In this document: positions 32,377 to 44,030 of the stretch, piece by piece
Position numbering within the stretch: position 1 is the stretch's first letter
How the letters are laid out: the number at the start of each line of letters is the position of its first letter
Assembly (NCBI GenBank): GCA_051453625.1
Contig: JBOZIK010000001.1
Coordinates: 54,787,244-54,832,536, forward strand
Source of the DNA: Welwitschia mirabilis
Taxonomy: Eukaryota; Gnetophyta; Gnetopsida; Welwitschiales
Direction: 5' to 3'
DNA: 45,293 nt
The notes under the pieces: generated by a model
The model's input: the letters and a program-made list of their open reading frames with translations, nothing else
Databases searched by the model: none
What the model was told of the DNA's origin: nothing
Program-made: the position numbers and the translations under genes

Positions 32377-33840
32377 TAGTCAGATCTCTTCACTTTATAG
32401 ATGTCTTTAGTTAAGTTGTCCATATTTTGATGAATTTTACTTTGGGATCATAAATCCATGATGTTTAAGTTCTTAGCTTATTTGAAATGTAAGATATTAG
32501 TTAAAAACAAAATTAACTCTGTTACTTGTTTCATCTCAGTATACANNNNNNNNNNNNNNNNNNNATCTTCAACTATCTCAGGTTTAAATTTTAGCTTAGT
32601 CATCTTAAATATAGCAATCATATTTTAGGCCTATGACTTAAACTTCAGTACATATGAGATGTCTTTGACTTTATAGATGTTTTAATTTAAGATGTATTTA
32701 ATTTTCTGAAATGTCTTCATATAATTGATTTTGTAGTTTAGCATCTGATCCTTTTTGTGAGATGTTATCTTTGAAGATTCATTATGATCTAGTACATATT
32801 AAGGTTTGATGTTCCTATAATGATTTATCTACATAATGATACAAAATATTTATGAGTGGAATCTTTTTAATGATTTCATCTTTTTAATGATATCCAAAAC
32901 TTGGAAAATCTCTTAGTGCAATTTCATCTAATCAATTGAAATCAAACATTTATATTCTAGAGAAATGCATATAATCACTAGTTAAAATGACATAAGAAAA
33001 TCATGACATTAATCTCTTGAAAATAAAATTTCCTAGATAAGACATATTAATGAATTATTTTCAAATCAAATAAGTGCATGAAAAAAAATGGTAAAAACAT
33101 GATATTTTCCATTTAAATAAGTGTGTGAAGTATGAGATACAGAAATGTTTGCTTTTTTTTTTAACTAAATGAAACATCCTATTAGTAATGTGTCATAATA
33201 TTAGAGCATGAAAATATATTATGCGTTAATAAATCCATCATGAATGTGATCATTTAAAATTACTAAATAAAAACTAGTTCATGTCAAAATCAAATTGAGT
33301 TAGTAATATATTCATGAAAAAAAAGAGCATTAAGTGTTGTAGAATTATGTCTAACTAAATGCCACTGTCATCACTGCTGATTTAATAATTATTTTTCAAT
33401 GCTTCTTTTCCTTTTTAAATAGTATAGAAAAGGAATAAAGTTCTTGGATCTTGTTGCTTCCATTGCATAGGTGACTCCATGAGAGCCTAATACTAATTGA
33501 TGTTCTGCTAATAATTTTTGGCAATAGTACATAGAAAGATATTTACAATTCTTAAGATGTCTTGCTTAGAGATGTCTACAAAGGTTAAGAAAACTATAAT
33601 AAAAATTTTAGATTTTTCAAAAGGATCTATAACTAAACCAATCAGAATAATAACATTTTAAGAAGGCAAATATCACACATATAATTTAAATTTTAATTAC
33701 TTCAACTACATCTAATCATAATCTCAACTCATAAGATAAATACAAAGTGGAGTTGAGAATTTAAAGGATATTTTCTATTTACTTAACTAATTATAATAGT
33801 CTCAATTGCTAATTTCCTACACATCTTTACATATCTTTTA
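32377..33840 (-). other. Post-pol region of copia-2
   Basis: AT-rich, without a recognised domain. SIRE-type elements often have an env-like frame or long 3' untranslated part here, but no open frame supports one. The atagatgtct phrase recurs near 32363, 32395 and 32673. A 19-N gap lies at 32546-32564. Confidence 0.45.
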
Positions 33841-34270
33841 GTATTAAGAAGTTTTATAAACACATCTACAAGTTAGTCTTCTTATTAATATAGTGCAATA
33901 TAATATCTTTAGTCTTCTTATTAATATAGTGCATTATAATATCTTTGCTCTAAACAAGTTCTCTGAGAAAGTGATGTTAGATATTAATGTTCTTGATTCT
34001 TGAGTATTGTATAATATTCTTTGAGATATTATAGCACTCTTGCTTTATAATAAATAGGAATGATATTCATGAAGAAATCAAAGTATTTCAAATTTTGCTT
34101 CATCCAGAGTAGTTATGCATTATCGCTTCTAGCAATAATATAATCAACCTTGGCTATTAATAGAGCAATTGATTTTTTCTTTTTACTACTTCAAGATATT
34201 AGGCTTTATCTAAGCCAAAAGCATGTTCCACTTGTTATTATTCTATCATCTTTGTAGATTGTCCAATATG
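33840..34270 (-). pseudogene. pol: Ty1/copia RNase H relic (copia-2)
   Basis: The minus strand reads NLVAYYDAYWTIYKDDR, ITSGTCFWL, SSKKKKSIALLIAKVDYIIA, then LWMKQNLKYF and LVDVFIKLLNTKRY at the end. These are copia RNase H with its terminal DIFTKPL motif. The Asp and Glu sites are partly changed. A 36-base tandem duplication sits near its end (33875-33946). Confidence 0.9.
33875..33946 (-). repeat. 36-bp tandem duplication in copia-2 RNase H
   Basis: 33875-33910 and 33911-33946 are the same 36 bases with one mismatch (a/t at about 33898 versus 33934). It does not touch a gap, so it is a real feature of the contig. Thirty-six bases equal 12 codons, and the minus strand would read KDII(M/L)HYINKKT twice. 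Confidence 0.93.
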
Positions 34271-35500
34271 CATCATAATACGCTACTAGATTAATGGATG
34301 AATCCTTTGAGTATCAAAGGTTCCAATTAGTAGTATCTTTTAGGTAATGAAAATTTATTTTAATAGCTATAAGATGTGATTTCCTAAGATCACTTTGATA
34401 TCATGCATAATTGTATGCCTAAGATAATATTAGGTCAACTAGTCATCAGATATAATATACTATTGATTATACCTCTATANNNNNNNNNNNNNNNNNNNNN
34501 NNNNNNNNNNNNNNNNNNNNNNNNNNNNNNNNNNNNNNNNNNNNNNNNNNNNNNNNNNNNNNNNNNNNNNNNNNNNNNNGATCACTTTAATATCATGCAC
34601 AATTGTATGCCTAAGATAATATTAGATCAACTAGCCATCAGATATAATATACTATTGATTATACCTCTATATAGCTTTTGATCTAGCTTCTTACCATGTT
34701 CATCTTTACCTAATTTAGTGCTCTGATTCATAGGAGTTTCTTTACATTTGCCATCCTATAAATCATATTTAACTAACAAATTCTTGATGTTCTTAGTTTA
34801 TGAAATAAATGTACCTTCCTTATGTTACACAACTTGAAGTCTAAAGAAGTTGCTTATTTATCCCATAAGACTCATTTCAAATTCATCCTACATAACCTTA
34901 GCAAATCTCTTATACAAGGATTCATTAGTAGCACCAAAAATAATGTTATATACATAAATTTAAATAATAATAAAATCTTTACTATCCTTTCTAATGAATA
35001 ATATCACATTTGAGATATCTCTGTTGAAACTGTTTTTAATTAGATGAATTAAGAGTTTCTCATACCAACCTCTAGGAGCTTGTTTTAAGATAATAGGGAG
35101 TCATTTTTTAATTTGAAAACATGATTAGATTTTTGTGAGTTAATGAATCCATCTAGTTATTCAAAATATACTTATTCTTAAATATTTTCATTTATAAATG
35201 CACACTTAACACCCATTTGATAAAGTTTTAAAAAATTTATATAAGTAAAGGATAAAAGCATTTTTATTGATGCCATACAACTATAATAGAAAAGGTTTTC
35301 TTAAGGTTAAATTCTTCTTATTGATTGTAATATTTTGTGAATAATATTTTTTCCCTCCTAACTACTTTAGCACATTTATCTATTTTATTTTTGAAAACCC
35401 ACTTTGTGCCAATAGCTAATCTATTAGAATGTGTTGGAGCAAGTTTTTAAACATTACATCTTTTAAATTAATTAATCTCTTCTTACACAGCAATCATCTA
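34270..35500 (-). pseudogene. pol: Ty1/copia reverse transcriptase relic (copia-2)
   Basis: Minus-strand blocks: LYQMGVKCAFINENI near 35230-35180, NHVFKLKNDSLLS, then the catalytic motif at 34956-34945 as YVYN (YVDD expected, both Asp lost), FGATNESLYKRFAKVM, DEFEMSLMG, GKDEHGKKLDQKLYRG and INSILYLMAS. The wording is typical SIRE/Maximus RT. Stops, frameshifts and a 100-N gap (34480-34579) with a 92-bp repeated flank break it. The plus-strand open frame at 34403-34681 is antisense. Confidence 0.92.
34388..34671. repeat. Duplicated gap flanks, pair 10 (gap 34480-34579)
   Basis: 34388-34479 recurs as 34580-34671, 92 bp each, with a few substitutions. Confidence 0.9.
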
Positions 35501-37170
35501 GTGCTTCGCATTTTCAACTTCTTTTAAGGTTTTTGGTTCAGCTTGAGAGATATGAATAACATAACAACAAAATTTTCTAGTGTGACTTCTAGCTTAACTA
35601 CCTCCCATATGGATCTATTATATTGTTGTTAATAGAATAACTCTTTTTTAGTCTGATCATGGTTGAGAATTTGTATTTTATGTTTTCTCTTTTTCTTTCT
35701 CACTATTTGATTGAATTTGAAAATCCCTAAAGGATTAAATAACTTGCATAAGAACATAATCATCTTTTGCATTCATAGGAGTTAGCTTAATACAATTTAT
35801 TTTAACATTTGTAATTTTCTCAACTACATAGATTCTATTATTACATACCCTATAATTCTTACTAAGCACATAGTATTTTAGAAGACTTCCCTTATTAACT
35901 TTTAAATCAAACCTTTTTAAATTATTGTTTTTATTTGATATAAAGCATTTTGATGCATATATGTAAAAGTAATAAACAAAAGATTTTTTACTTAACCATA
36001 CCTCATATGAATTCTTAGAAGTGAATCTTATTACTAGAACTCTGTTGAAAACATAATATATTATATTGATTTCTTTTTTTCAAAAATGATATGATAGCTT
36101 TTTGTCATGCATCATTTTCCTAGTCATTTTATTGAGAACCACCTTCCTTCTTTTAATTACTACATTTTGTTAAGGTATCCTTGTAGTAGAGAATTGATGT
36201 ATACTACCACAGTATTTATAGAATTTTATAAAATTTATATTTTTGAATTTGATACCATTATAACTTCTTATTATTTTGATTATGTATCCCTTTTGATTTT
36301 GTAACCTGATGCACAACTTGAAGAAAGGATTAAAGCCTTATCTTTATGTGCAAGAATGGCTACACATGTAAAATGGGAAAGTCATATAAAATTATGAAAT
36401 AATATCTTTTCTTATCTAAACTTTCTATAGATGAAGGTTTAACAAGATNNNNNNNNNNNNNNNNNNNNNNNNNNNNNNNNNNNNNNNNNNNNNNNNNNNN
36501 NNNNNNNNNNNNNNNNNNNNNNNNNNNNNNNNNNNNNNNNNNNNNNNNNNNNNNNNNNNNNNNNNNNNNNNNNNNNNNNNNNNNNNNNNNNNNNNNNNNN
36601 NNNNNNNNNNNNNNNNNNNNNNNNNNNNNNNNNNNNNNNNNNNNNNNNNNNNNNNNNNNNNNNNNNNNNNNNNNNNNNNNNNNNNNNNNNNNNNNNNNNN
36701 NNNNNNNNNNNNNNNNNNNNNNNNNNNNNNNNNNNNNNNNNNNNNNNNNNNNNNNNNNNNNNNNNNNNNNNNNNNNNNNNNNNNNNNNNNNNNNNNNNNN
36801 NNNNNNNNNNNNNNNNNNNNNNNNNNNNNNNNNNNNNNNNNNNNNNNNNNNNNNNNNNNNNNNNNNNNNNNNNNNNNNNNNNNNNNNNNNNNNNNNNNNN
36901 NNNNNNNNNNNNNNNNNNNNNNNNNNNNNNNNNNNNNNNNNNNNNNNNNNNNNNNNNNNNNNNNNNNNNNNNNNNNNNNNNNNNNNNNNNNNNNNNNNNN
37001 NNNNNNNATATCTTTTCTTATCTAAACTTTCTATAGATGAAGGTTTAACAAGATTTACATGTAAAAGATCTAATGGATGTTGAATAGAGATAGTATTTTT
37101 CTGACCAAATTTTACCTTCATTTGCTTTCCATTTTGGTAAGCTTCATAAATCTAAATATTAATGCTTGAA
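35500..37170 (-). pseudogene. pol: Ty1/copia integrase relic (copia-2)
   Basis: The minus strand from 37121 reads MKVKFGQKNTISIQHPLDLL then HVNLVKPSSIESLDKKRYYF and IILYDFP. This is the start of the copia integrase core, where HxDLxGP and VDDYS are usual. The catalytic centre should lie in the 559-N gap at 36449-37007. The C-terminal part (about 36100-35500) is too decayed to read, apart from weak similarity to the usual linker to RT. Confidence 0.85.
36402..37054. repeat. Duplicated gap flanks, pair 11 (gap 36449-37007)
   Basis: The 47 bases at 36402-36448 and 37008-37054 are identical as far as I can see. Confidence 0.9.
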
Positions 37171-37660
37171 TTTGGGAAACCTCTTACCATATTTTTGGGA
37201 TAGAATTCTAAGAAGATCTTTGTTCATATATCTAAGCTTTCTACATCATAGTTATAGTTTATCTATTTTGCTAAGAAAACACGTGGTTTCATTATTAGAT
37301 ATATCTTACAAGGTAGTAATATATACATTGGATTTTCTTATATCATTAATAAGATTTTGGTCGTATTTTGATCTCTTATAATATAATCATCTTTTGTTAA
37401 TATAACTAAAAACTTTGCATCACAAAGTTAAGTTACACTTCAACTATTATATTGCAATTCTTCTAGAAATATACATATTTTTACCTCTAGTAAATTACTT
37501 CCTCCAATAGTTTAATGCCTTTGATTAGAGCTTTTGTGTTATCTCCAAGGATTACAACTCCTTTATCTTATTCTACTAAGTTAGTGAAGCTAGATTTATC
37601 TCTAGTCATGTGTTTTGAGGATCCATCGGTAATATGTCATACATGATTCTTTACTGCTCT
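37170..37660 (-). pseudogene. pol: Protease and GAG-pre-integrase relic (copia-2)
   Basis: The minus strand gives HITDGSSKHMTRDKSSFTN at about 37625-37570, a decayed DSGCSxHMTGD protease site with a stop where Trp is expected just before it. KGVVILGDNTKALIKGIKLL follows. Further on, RKLRYMNKDLLRILS and KYGKRFPKF are the pre-integrase block, where LWHRxLGH has become L-stop-CRKLRY. W to stop, G to R and H to Y all fit G-to-A or C-to-T change. Confidence 0.88.
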
Positions 37661-38582
37661 GAGTGCTCTTTGAGTTAAGAGAGCTATTTTTTATTTTGAT
37701 ACCCATAAGCACTTGATCATTCTACTGGGTCTTTCATCATTATTAGTATAATACATGTTTTTAAATTTCATTAGACATCTATATTGATAATAACTTCTAT
37801 TATTATAATAATAGTAAATGATATTGTTTCTATATGTTAAATCCTCATACCTTGCCTCAAAGTTCGAGTTGTCAAATAAAGAAGTTGAAGTGGTTGACGA
37901 ACCCTTATCATGTCATAAGCAATTTTTATTATTTGATTGTCTACATTATTTAAGCATGATGTTCAATGTTTCCTTCCATTACATGAATTTTTTATTGATT
38001 TTCTTTAACATTAAAAGTTCTTGTCTCACATTATCAAAATTACATGTTAGTATACTAACCTNNNNNNNNNNNNNNNNNNNNNNNNNNNNNNNNNNNNNNN
38101 NNNNNNNNNNNNNNNNNNNNNNNNNNNNNNNNNNNNNNNNNNNNNNNNNNNNNNNNNNNNNTACATGATTCTTTACTACTCTGAGTGCTCTTTGAGTTAA
38201 GAGAGCTATTTTTTATTTTGATACTCATAAGCGCTTGATCATTCTACTGGGTCTTTCAGTATTATTAGTATAATACATGTTTTTAAATTTTATTAGACAT
38301 CTATATTGATAATAACCTCTATTATGATAATAATAGTAAATGATATTGTTTCTATATGATAAATCCTCATACCTTGCCTCAAAGTTCAAGTTGTCAAATA
38401 AAGAAGCTGAAATGGTTGACAAACCTTATCATGTCATACGCAACTTTCATTATTTGATTTTCTACATTGTTTAAGCATGATGTTTAATGTTTCCTTCCAT
38501 TACATGAATTTTTTATTGATTTAATTTAATGTTAAAAGTTCTTGTCTCACATTATCAAAATCACATGTTAGTATACTAACCT
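37640..38582. repeat. Duplicated gap flanks, pair 12 (gap 38062-38161)
   Basis: 37640-38061 recurs as 38162-38582 (422 and 421 bp). It lies in the gag C-terminal region. The plus-strand open frame at 37818-38168 and the minus-strand one at 38225-38422 fall in it. Confidence 0.9.
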
Positions 38583-38960
38583 TAGTATTAAGTGCTAAGT
38601 CTTTAGAGGATAATTTAGTGCTAATATTCTTTTCTTATTCAAGAGCATCTTCATGACTATGAAGTAATTTATTCATTTTAATATATACCTTTTCTAGTTT
38701 AATAAAACCTTCAAAAATAAGTCTGTACCTTTCTTGAAGATCCAAATCTATGTTGTCCTCCTTATCTAATTCATCTTCTTCTCTTATTTGATCTTTTTCT
38801 TCTTAAGAAGGTGAAATGGCCATGAGAGTAGGATACTCCTCTTCATTAGACATTTTTATTCTTACTATAGTTTTTGTGTATCCTTCATCTTTGTTTCTCT
38901 AAATCTAAAACTAATAAGATTCTAATAACATTTGTATCCTCCTCTTCCAAGAGGTGTAGT
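37660..38960 (-). pseudogene. gag: Shortened gag relic of copia-2
   Basis: The minus strand reads MSNEEEYPTLMAISPS at about 38853, then an acidic stretch EEKDQIREEDELDKEDNID and a coiled-coil-like run with ERYRLIFEGFIKLEKVYIKM and KNISTKLSSKDLALNTKVS. This is the C-terminal half of SIRE-type gag. Only about 90-150 bases separate it from the primer site, so the N-terminal capsid and knuckle regions are missing. An internal deletion joined leader to mid-gag. Confidence 0.75.
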
Positions 38961-39044
38961 TTATCCATTTAAAGAGCAAAGATCTAATGGATAACATCCA
39001 TTTCATTATTCACTTAAGGAAGTTATTCGTCTTAGTGAGTATCC

Positions 39045-39056
39045 ACTTTGATACCA
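39045..39056 (-). other. Primer-binding site of copia-2
   Basis: The minus strand reads TGGTATCAAAGT, two transitions (G to A, C to T) away from TGGTATCAGAGC. It abuts the 5' LTR. Confidence 0.8.
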
Positions 39057-39886
39057 TTTAAGGAGCATTGAAATTAGAGGTTAAATAAGTTTCATAAAAT
39101 AAAAATTAAACTAAACAAGAATAAGATGCATAATAAAATATCTTACTAAGATAATGTGATTTCCCAACTTGGGTACATCCACACATAGCAGGTGGCCTCT
39201 ACTCACACCTCCAAATATTTTTAACCTAAAATAAAATAGTGGTTTTTTGGTGCACCATCAATCTTACAACAAATAAAAGTATCCTCACAAGGTAGCACTT
39301 TCTTTTCCTTAATGGAATAATAGTTTTTTAGCTAATCAATAAATTTACATCAAATAAGTGCTTACAAGAACTATCTAAAATGCACACCCGTATAAGGATT
39401 ACCTTACAAAGTATTTGATATTTAAGAATAGACTTACAATAATATTTAAAAATAAGATAGTCCATAATGAATAACCAAAATGCAATACAACAACAAGCCT
39501 AAAGATATTACTTTGATAAAAATTTAATATTCTTGAAGTTGTTATTATTGTTAAAAGTATAAATGAGGAAAATGATAGCAATGAAGATCCAAGTCTAAGA
39601 GATGAAAGCAATGGTAGCTTTTTGCTAATGAATCTTTTGATTTTTTTTGTGAGAGGTTTCCTTTACTTATGCTTTTAAAGATCTATATACTTATTTGATT
39701 TAATAGAGTTTTAAAAGTTTCTCTTAGATTTATGATGTCAATGCTTTATAAGATTGAAGAAGATCTAAACATTTAAGCTTAAAAGGTATCCATTTGATGT
39801 TATATCTATTCTTTAGGTTTGTAACTTTTATTTTAGTTAATGTGAACTTTGATCGGAGACATCTTCACTTTTGTGACTAGAAAACA
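39057..39886 (-). mobile_element. 5' LTR of copia-2
   Basis: About 830 bp, homologous along its length with 31576-32376. The right end is set where the minus strand starts TGTTTTCTAGTC, next to the gypsy-2 LTR fragment. The minus-strand open frame at 39399-39611 lies wholly inside the LTR and is not a gene. Confidence 0.82.
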
Positions 39887-40125
39887 AGTAATTCCTTTGA
39901 TGACACTGGGGACATCATTGATCTCATAGCCTCTAAGTACAATTTTATTCTACCATAATAAGGGAAGTGCAACCACTATTAGAGAAAGAAGGACCCACAC
40001 AGCATGGCTAATTAACCCCCCAATGAAGCTCCCACAGCTACCATATCATACGACCAAAGGCCTAGTGTACTTGTGATAGGATATCATGGGGATCATGTTT
40101 TAGTTTAGATTTGAAAGAGCATGAT
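39887..40125 (-). mobile_element. 3' LTR fragment of gypsy-2
   Basis: It matches gypsy-1 at 6240-6480 and 7790-8030: the tcattgatctcatagcctct block, the gcatggctaattaaccccc block and the gtgataggat block. In the element's direction it starts TGCTCTTTCAAATC after a purine tract. It is cut at 39886 by copia-2, leaving only about 240 bases. Confidence 0.75.
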
Positions 40126-40201
40126 CTTTATTTCCCTTCCTCCATCTCTCTCTCTTTCTCTCTTACTCTCTTTTTTTCTTTTCTTTTCTTTTTTTTTTTT
40201 T
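40126..40201 (-). other. Polypurine tract of gypsy-2
   Basis: The minus strand is a long purine run ending GGAGGAAGGGAAATAAAGA just before the LTR start. A partial copy from the gap duplication is at 40643-40675. Confidence 0.65.
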
Positions 40202-41018
40202 TAACACATTCTACATGACCAAGTAATTATAAGGATAAAAGTAAAGAAATGAGATGAGTAATAAGGAGAACATGCAAAAATAACTAATTACTTATACCAT
40301 TGAAAGAGAACAAAAGAACCAAGGCATCTTCTTTTAAAATAAAGTTCATAGACATATGAATGTCTTAAAATTGAATGAAAATAATCTTATCATTTAAAAT
40401 ACCCAAGTAAAATATTAATAATTATGGAAACTTTATAAAGTAAATACATAAGTCAAGTTTAAGATATTCAAGTGATAACATGAAGTCTACCAAAGGAATG
40501 AGCTAAACAAGAATTTAAATAATGATAAGAGAAAGATTCTTCNNNNNNNNNNNNNNNNNNNNNNNNNNNNNNNNNNNNNNNNNNNNNNNNNNNNNNNNNN
40601 NNNNNNNNNNNNNNNNNNNNNNNNNNNNNNNNNNNNNNNNNNTTCCTCTCTCTTTTTCTTTTCTTTTTTTTTTTTTAAACACATTCTACATAACCCAGTA
40701 GTTATAAGGATAGAAGTGAAGAAATGAGATGAGTAATAAGGAGAACATGCAAAAACAACTAATTACTTATACCATTGAAAGAGAATAAAAGAACCAAGGC
40801 ATCTTCTTTCAAAATGAAGTTCATAGACATATGAATGTCTTAAAATTGAATGAAAATAATCTTATCATTTAAAATACCCAAGTAAAATATTACTAATTAT
40901 GGAAACTTTATAAAGTAAATATATAAGTCAAGTTTAAGATATTCAAGTGATAACATGATGTCTACCAAAGGATTGAGCTAAAAAAGAATTTAAATAATGA
41001 CAAGAGAAAGATTATTCT
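40137..41018. repeat. Duplicated gap flanks, pair 13 (gap 40543-40642)
   Basis: 40137-40542 recurs as 40643-41018, differing mainly in the length of pyrimidine runs. It covers the 3' untranslated part of gypsy-2. Confidence 0.85.
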
Positions 41019-41039
41019 CATTGAGAGTGAATTCCAAGA

Positions 41040-43260
41040 CAAGTGCTTTTATCATATTCAAGGTTTCATCAGTAGATGACTAATAAATTTTTAACCTTTA
41101 TCCATTAACTTTTTGAATTTCTCTACTGTTTGAATAGAAGATTTTAACTGAGCCATTTGAATCTGCTTTTTCTATAAGATAAAGACCTAACCATTTAGGA
41201 GTTAATTTGTTGTGTAAAAGATGTAGTTGAGTATTATATAAAAGAATAAGTTAACTAAGTTTAAATTACTTATGAATAATCGTTTTTTCATGTATGAACT
41301 TGGCTTGGGCTTTATGAATGAGTTGATAATGTAATGCATGAGTATGTTTTTCATATAAATAGTTAAGTTGAGTTGACCAAGCTCTGAGATTTTTGTTCAA
41401 GTATACAAGGTTAAGTTAATGGGTGGGTCAATAGGATTTATAGCAAACATGAACTGGCAAAACACAAACTTTTCCATACATAAGTTCACATGGTGAGAAT
41501 CCTAAAAAGTTACATCAAGTAGTATGGTAATCCCAAAGAACATCATTAATTTTAGAAGACAATGTTTTCCTATTCATAGAAAGTAATTTTAGGAGGATTT
41601 TTTTAATTTCTCTATCTGCATTTTTGGCTTGGCCATTAGTTTGAGGATGATAATCACATGCAATTCTATGTTTAATACTAATGGATAAAAGAAGTTTTTG
41701 AAATATGTGATTAATGAAATGACTTTTCTAATTACTAATGATGATTGATGGAAAACCAAAACATTAAAAGATATGAGTTTAAATAAAATTTCAAATGGTT
41801 TGATCATAATTTTTGGTTGTACGAATAGCTTCTACCCACTTAGTAACATAATCAACACCTACTATAACATAATTTTTATCATGAAAAAGTGGTCTAATCA
41901 AGCTTATAAAGTTAATTTCCTAACAATAAAAATGTTCACATTCAATCATAGATTTAAGGTGCATATCTTGATAATGCATTAAGATACCATAACATTAACA
42001 TGTGTCACACCTTCTAGCAAAGTTAAATAAATCCTTAAAAAGGATAGGCTAATAAAATCTAGAGTAAAGAATTTTCNNNNNNNNNNNNNNNNNNNNNNNN
42101 NNNNNNNNNNNNNNNNNNNNNNNNNNNNNNNNNNNNNNNNNNNNNNNNNNNNNNNNNNNNNNNNNNNNNNNNNNNNAATTTTTAACCTTTATCCATTAAC
42201 TTTTTGAATTTCTCGACTGTTTGAATAGAAGATTTTAACTGAGCCATTTGAATCTACTTTTTCTATAAGATAAATACCTAACCATTTAGGAGTTAATTTG
42301 TTGTGTAAAAAGTGTACTTGAGTATTATATAAAAGAATAAGTTAACTAAGTTTAAATTACTTATGAATAATTTTTTTTCATGTATGAACTTAGCTTGGGC
42401 TTTATGAATGAGTTGACGATGTAATGCATGAGTATGTTTTTCATCTAAATGGTCAAGTTAGGCTGACCAAGCTCTAAGATTTTTGTTCAAGTCTATAAGG
42501 TTAAGTTAATGGATGAATTAATAGGATTTATAGCAAACATGAACTGGTAAAACACAAACTTTTTCATACATAAGTTCACATGGTGAGAATTCTAAAACTT
42601 TACATCAAGTAGTATGGTAATCCCAAAGAACATCATTAATTTTAGAGGACAATGTTTTCCTATTCATAGAAAGTAATTTTAGGAGCATTTTTTTAATTTC
42701 TCTATCTGCATTTTTGGCTTGGCCATTAGTTTAAGGATGATAAGCACATGCAATTCTATGTTTAATACTAATGGATAAAAGAAGTTTTTGAAATATGTGA
42801 TTAATGAAATGACTTTCCTAATTGCTAATGGTGATTCGTGGAAAATCAAAACATTAAAAGATATGAGTTTGACTAAAATTTCAAATGGTTTGAACATCAT
42901 TTTTGGTAGTATAAATAGCTTCTACCCACTTAGTAACATAATCAACACCTACTATGATATAATTTTTATCATGAAAAAGTGGTTTAATCAAGCTTATAAA
43001 GTTAATTTCCTAATAATCAAACTGTTCACATTCAATTATAGATTTAAGATGCATATCTTGATAATGCATTAAGCTACCATAACATTAATATGCGTCACAC
43101 CTTCTAGCAAAGTCAAATAAATCCTTAAAAAGGGTAGGCCAATAAAATCCAAAGTAAAGAATTTTTATGGTAGTGTTTTGGCCACTAAATTGTCCCTCAT
43201 ATACCCCACCATGAAAAATTTTTAGGATTTTTAGGCTCTCTCACTTAGGCACACACTTAC
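41040..43260 (-). pseudogene. pol: Integrase and pol C-terminus relic (gypsy-2), present twice across a gap
   Basis: The minus strand reads KNYVIVGVDYVTKWVEAIR at about 41878-41820, with the first catalytic Asp and the Trp kept. Next comes a second-Asp site reading ISN (Asn), then SHFINHIFQKLLLSI, HPQTNGQAKN and REIKK, where the catalytic Glu position looks kept. The C-terminal tail has VNG-stop-RLKIY at about 41110. The same set recurs at 42177-43166. The zinc-finger Cys pair (tgtcacacctt region) lies near 42003 and 43094. The short open frames at 41589-41807, 41773-41982, 42679-42900 and 42788-43072 belong to or mirror this relic. Confidence 0.88.
41086..43166. repeat. Duplicated gap flanks, pair 14 (gap 42077-42176)
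   Basis: 41086-42076 recurs as 42177-43166 (991 and 990 bp). Differences are scattered single bases, several of them C/T or G/A. Confidence 0.9.
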
Positions 43261-44030
43261 ACATGATTTTGTCTTTGCATCTTCTATAAAGATGGGGTTC
43301 ATTCCACTCATAGTCACCCATCCTATAGAGAAAAGATTTACATTGGTTATGGTTCCAATGATGATGTATTTTTATAGTAATAAGGTAGTTCATGATATCA
43401 GCATACCAAGGATTAGGATGAGTAGAAGAGATGGAATAAAGTTACTCAATTGCAAAGAGTTGTTCATCCAAAAAACATTTGTTTATGGAAAGTTCATCAT
43501 AAGAATAAGAAAGTCGAGATAGATGATCGAAAACGCTATTATGTTTTCTAGCTTTATCAATGATGTTAAGATTAAGTTATTACATGAGAAGGATCCACCT
43601 AATAATTCTAGCACTAGAATATTTCTTAGTCATATGATAGCAAATGGGAACATGATCTATATAAACATTAATGTAAAAATAAAGCAAAGAATGTTAAAGA
43701 TAATCAAGGGAAAAGATGATGGCAAGAATTTATCTCTTGATAGTGGTATAGTTGGACTAGATTTGTGACNNNNNNNNNNNNNNNNNNNNNNNNNNNNNNN
43801 NAACCATTTTAATATTTTTAACCAAAACCCCACCTATAGCAATATTTCTTGCATCACACATAAGTTCAAAATCCTTATTCCAATTGGGACATATGACAAT
43901 AGGCTCAGAAGAAATGTTTTTCTTAAGTGTATCAAATGGAAGTTGACATGACTTATTCTAATCAAATTTAGCATCTTTTTCAAGTAAGGATTGAAATGGA
44001 TTATAAATTTTGGTATAATTATGAATTAAA
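43260..44030 (-). pseudogene. pol: RNase H relic (gypsy-2)
   Basis: The same order of blocks as gypsy-1: the minus strand has QLPFDTLKKNISSEPIVICP near 43930-43870, NKDFELMCDARNI, and on the far side of a 32-N gap (43770-43801) the KxxxEKYSSARI and tail segments. The plus-strand frames at 43292-43522 and 43523-43768 are antisense to it. Confidence 0.82.

Larger units (their letters stand above)
31576..39886 (-). mobile_element. Ty1/copia element with both LTRs, SIRE/Maximus-like (copia-2)
   Basis: Order on the minus strand, right to left: 5' LTR, primer site, shortened gag, protease, pre-integrase, integrase, RT, RNase H, a post-pol stretch and the 3' LTR. This is a complete copia layout. 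The RNase H/RT wording and gag coiled coil fit SIRE/Maximus. Every gene is broken. Gaps at 32546-32564, 34480-34579, 36449-37007 and 38062-38161 hide or duplicate parts. Confidence 0.9.

Noticed and set aside
34241-34300. Possible tRNA gene in AT-rich stretches
   Set aside because: No box A/box B pair or cloverleaf was visible; tRNA-like text here is limited to the primer sites.
43292-43768. Plus-strand open frames of 76 and 81 codons
   Set aside because: Antisense to the gypsy-2 RNase H relic; low stop density follows from the coding frame on the other strand.
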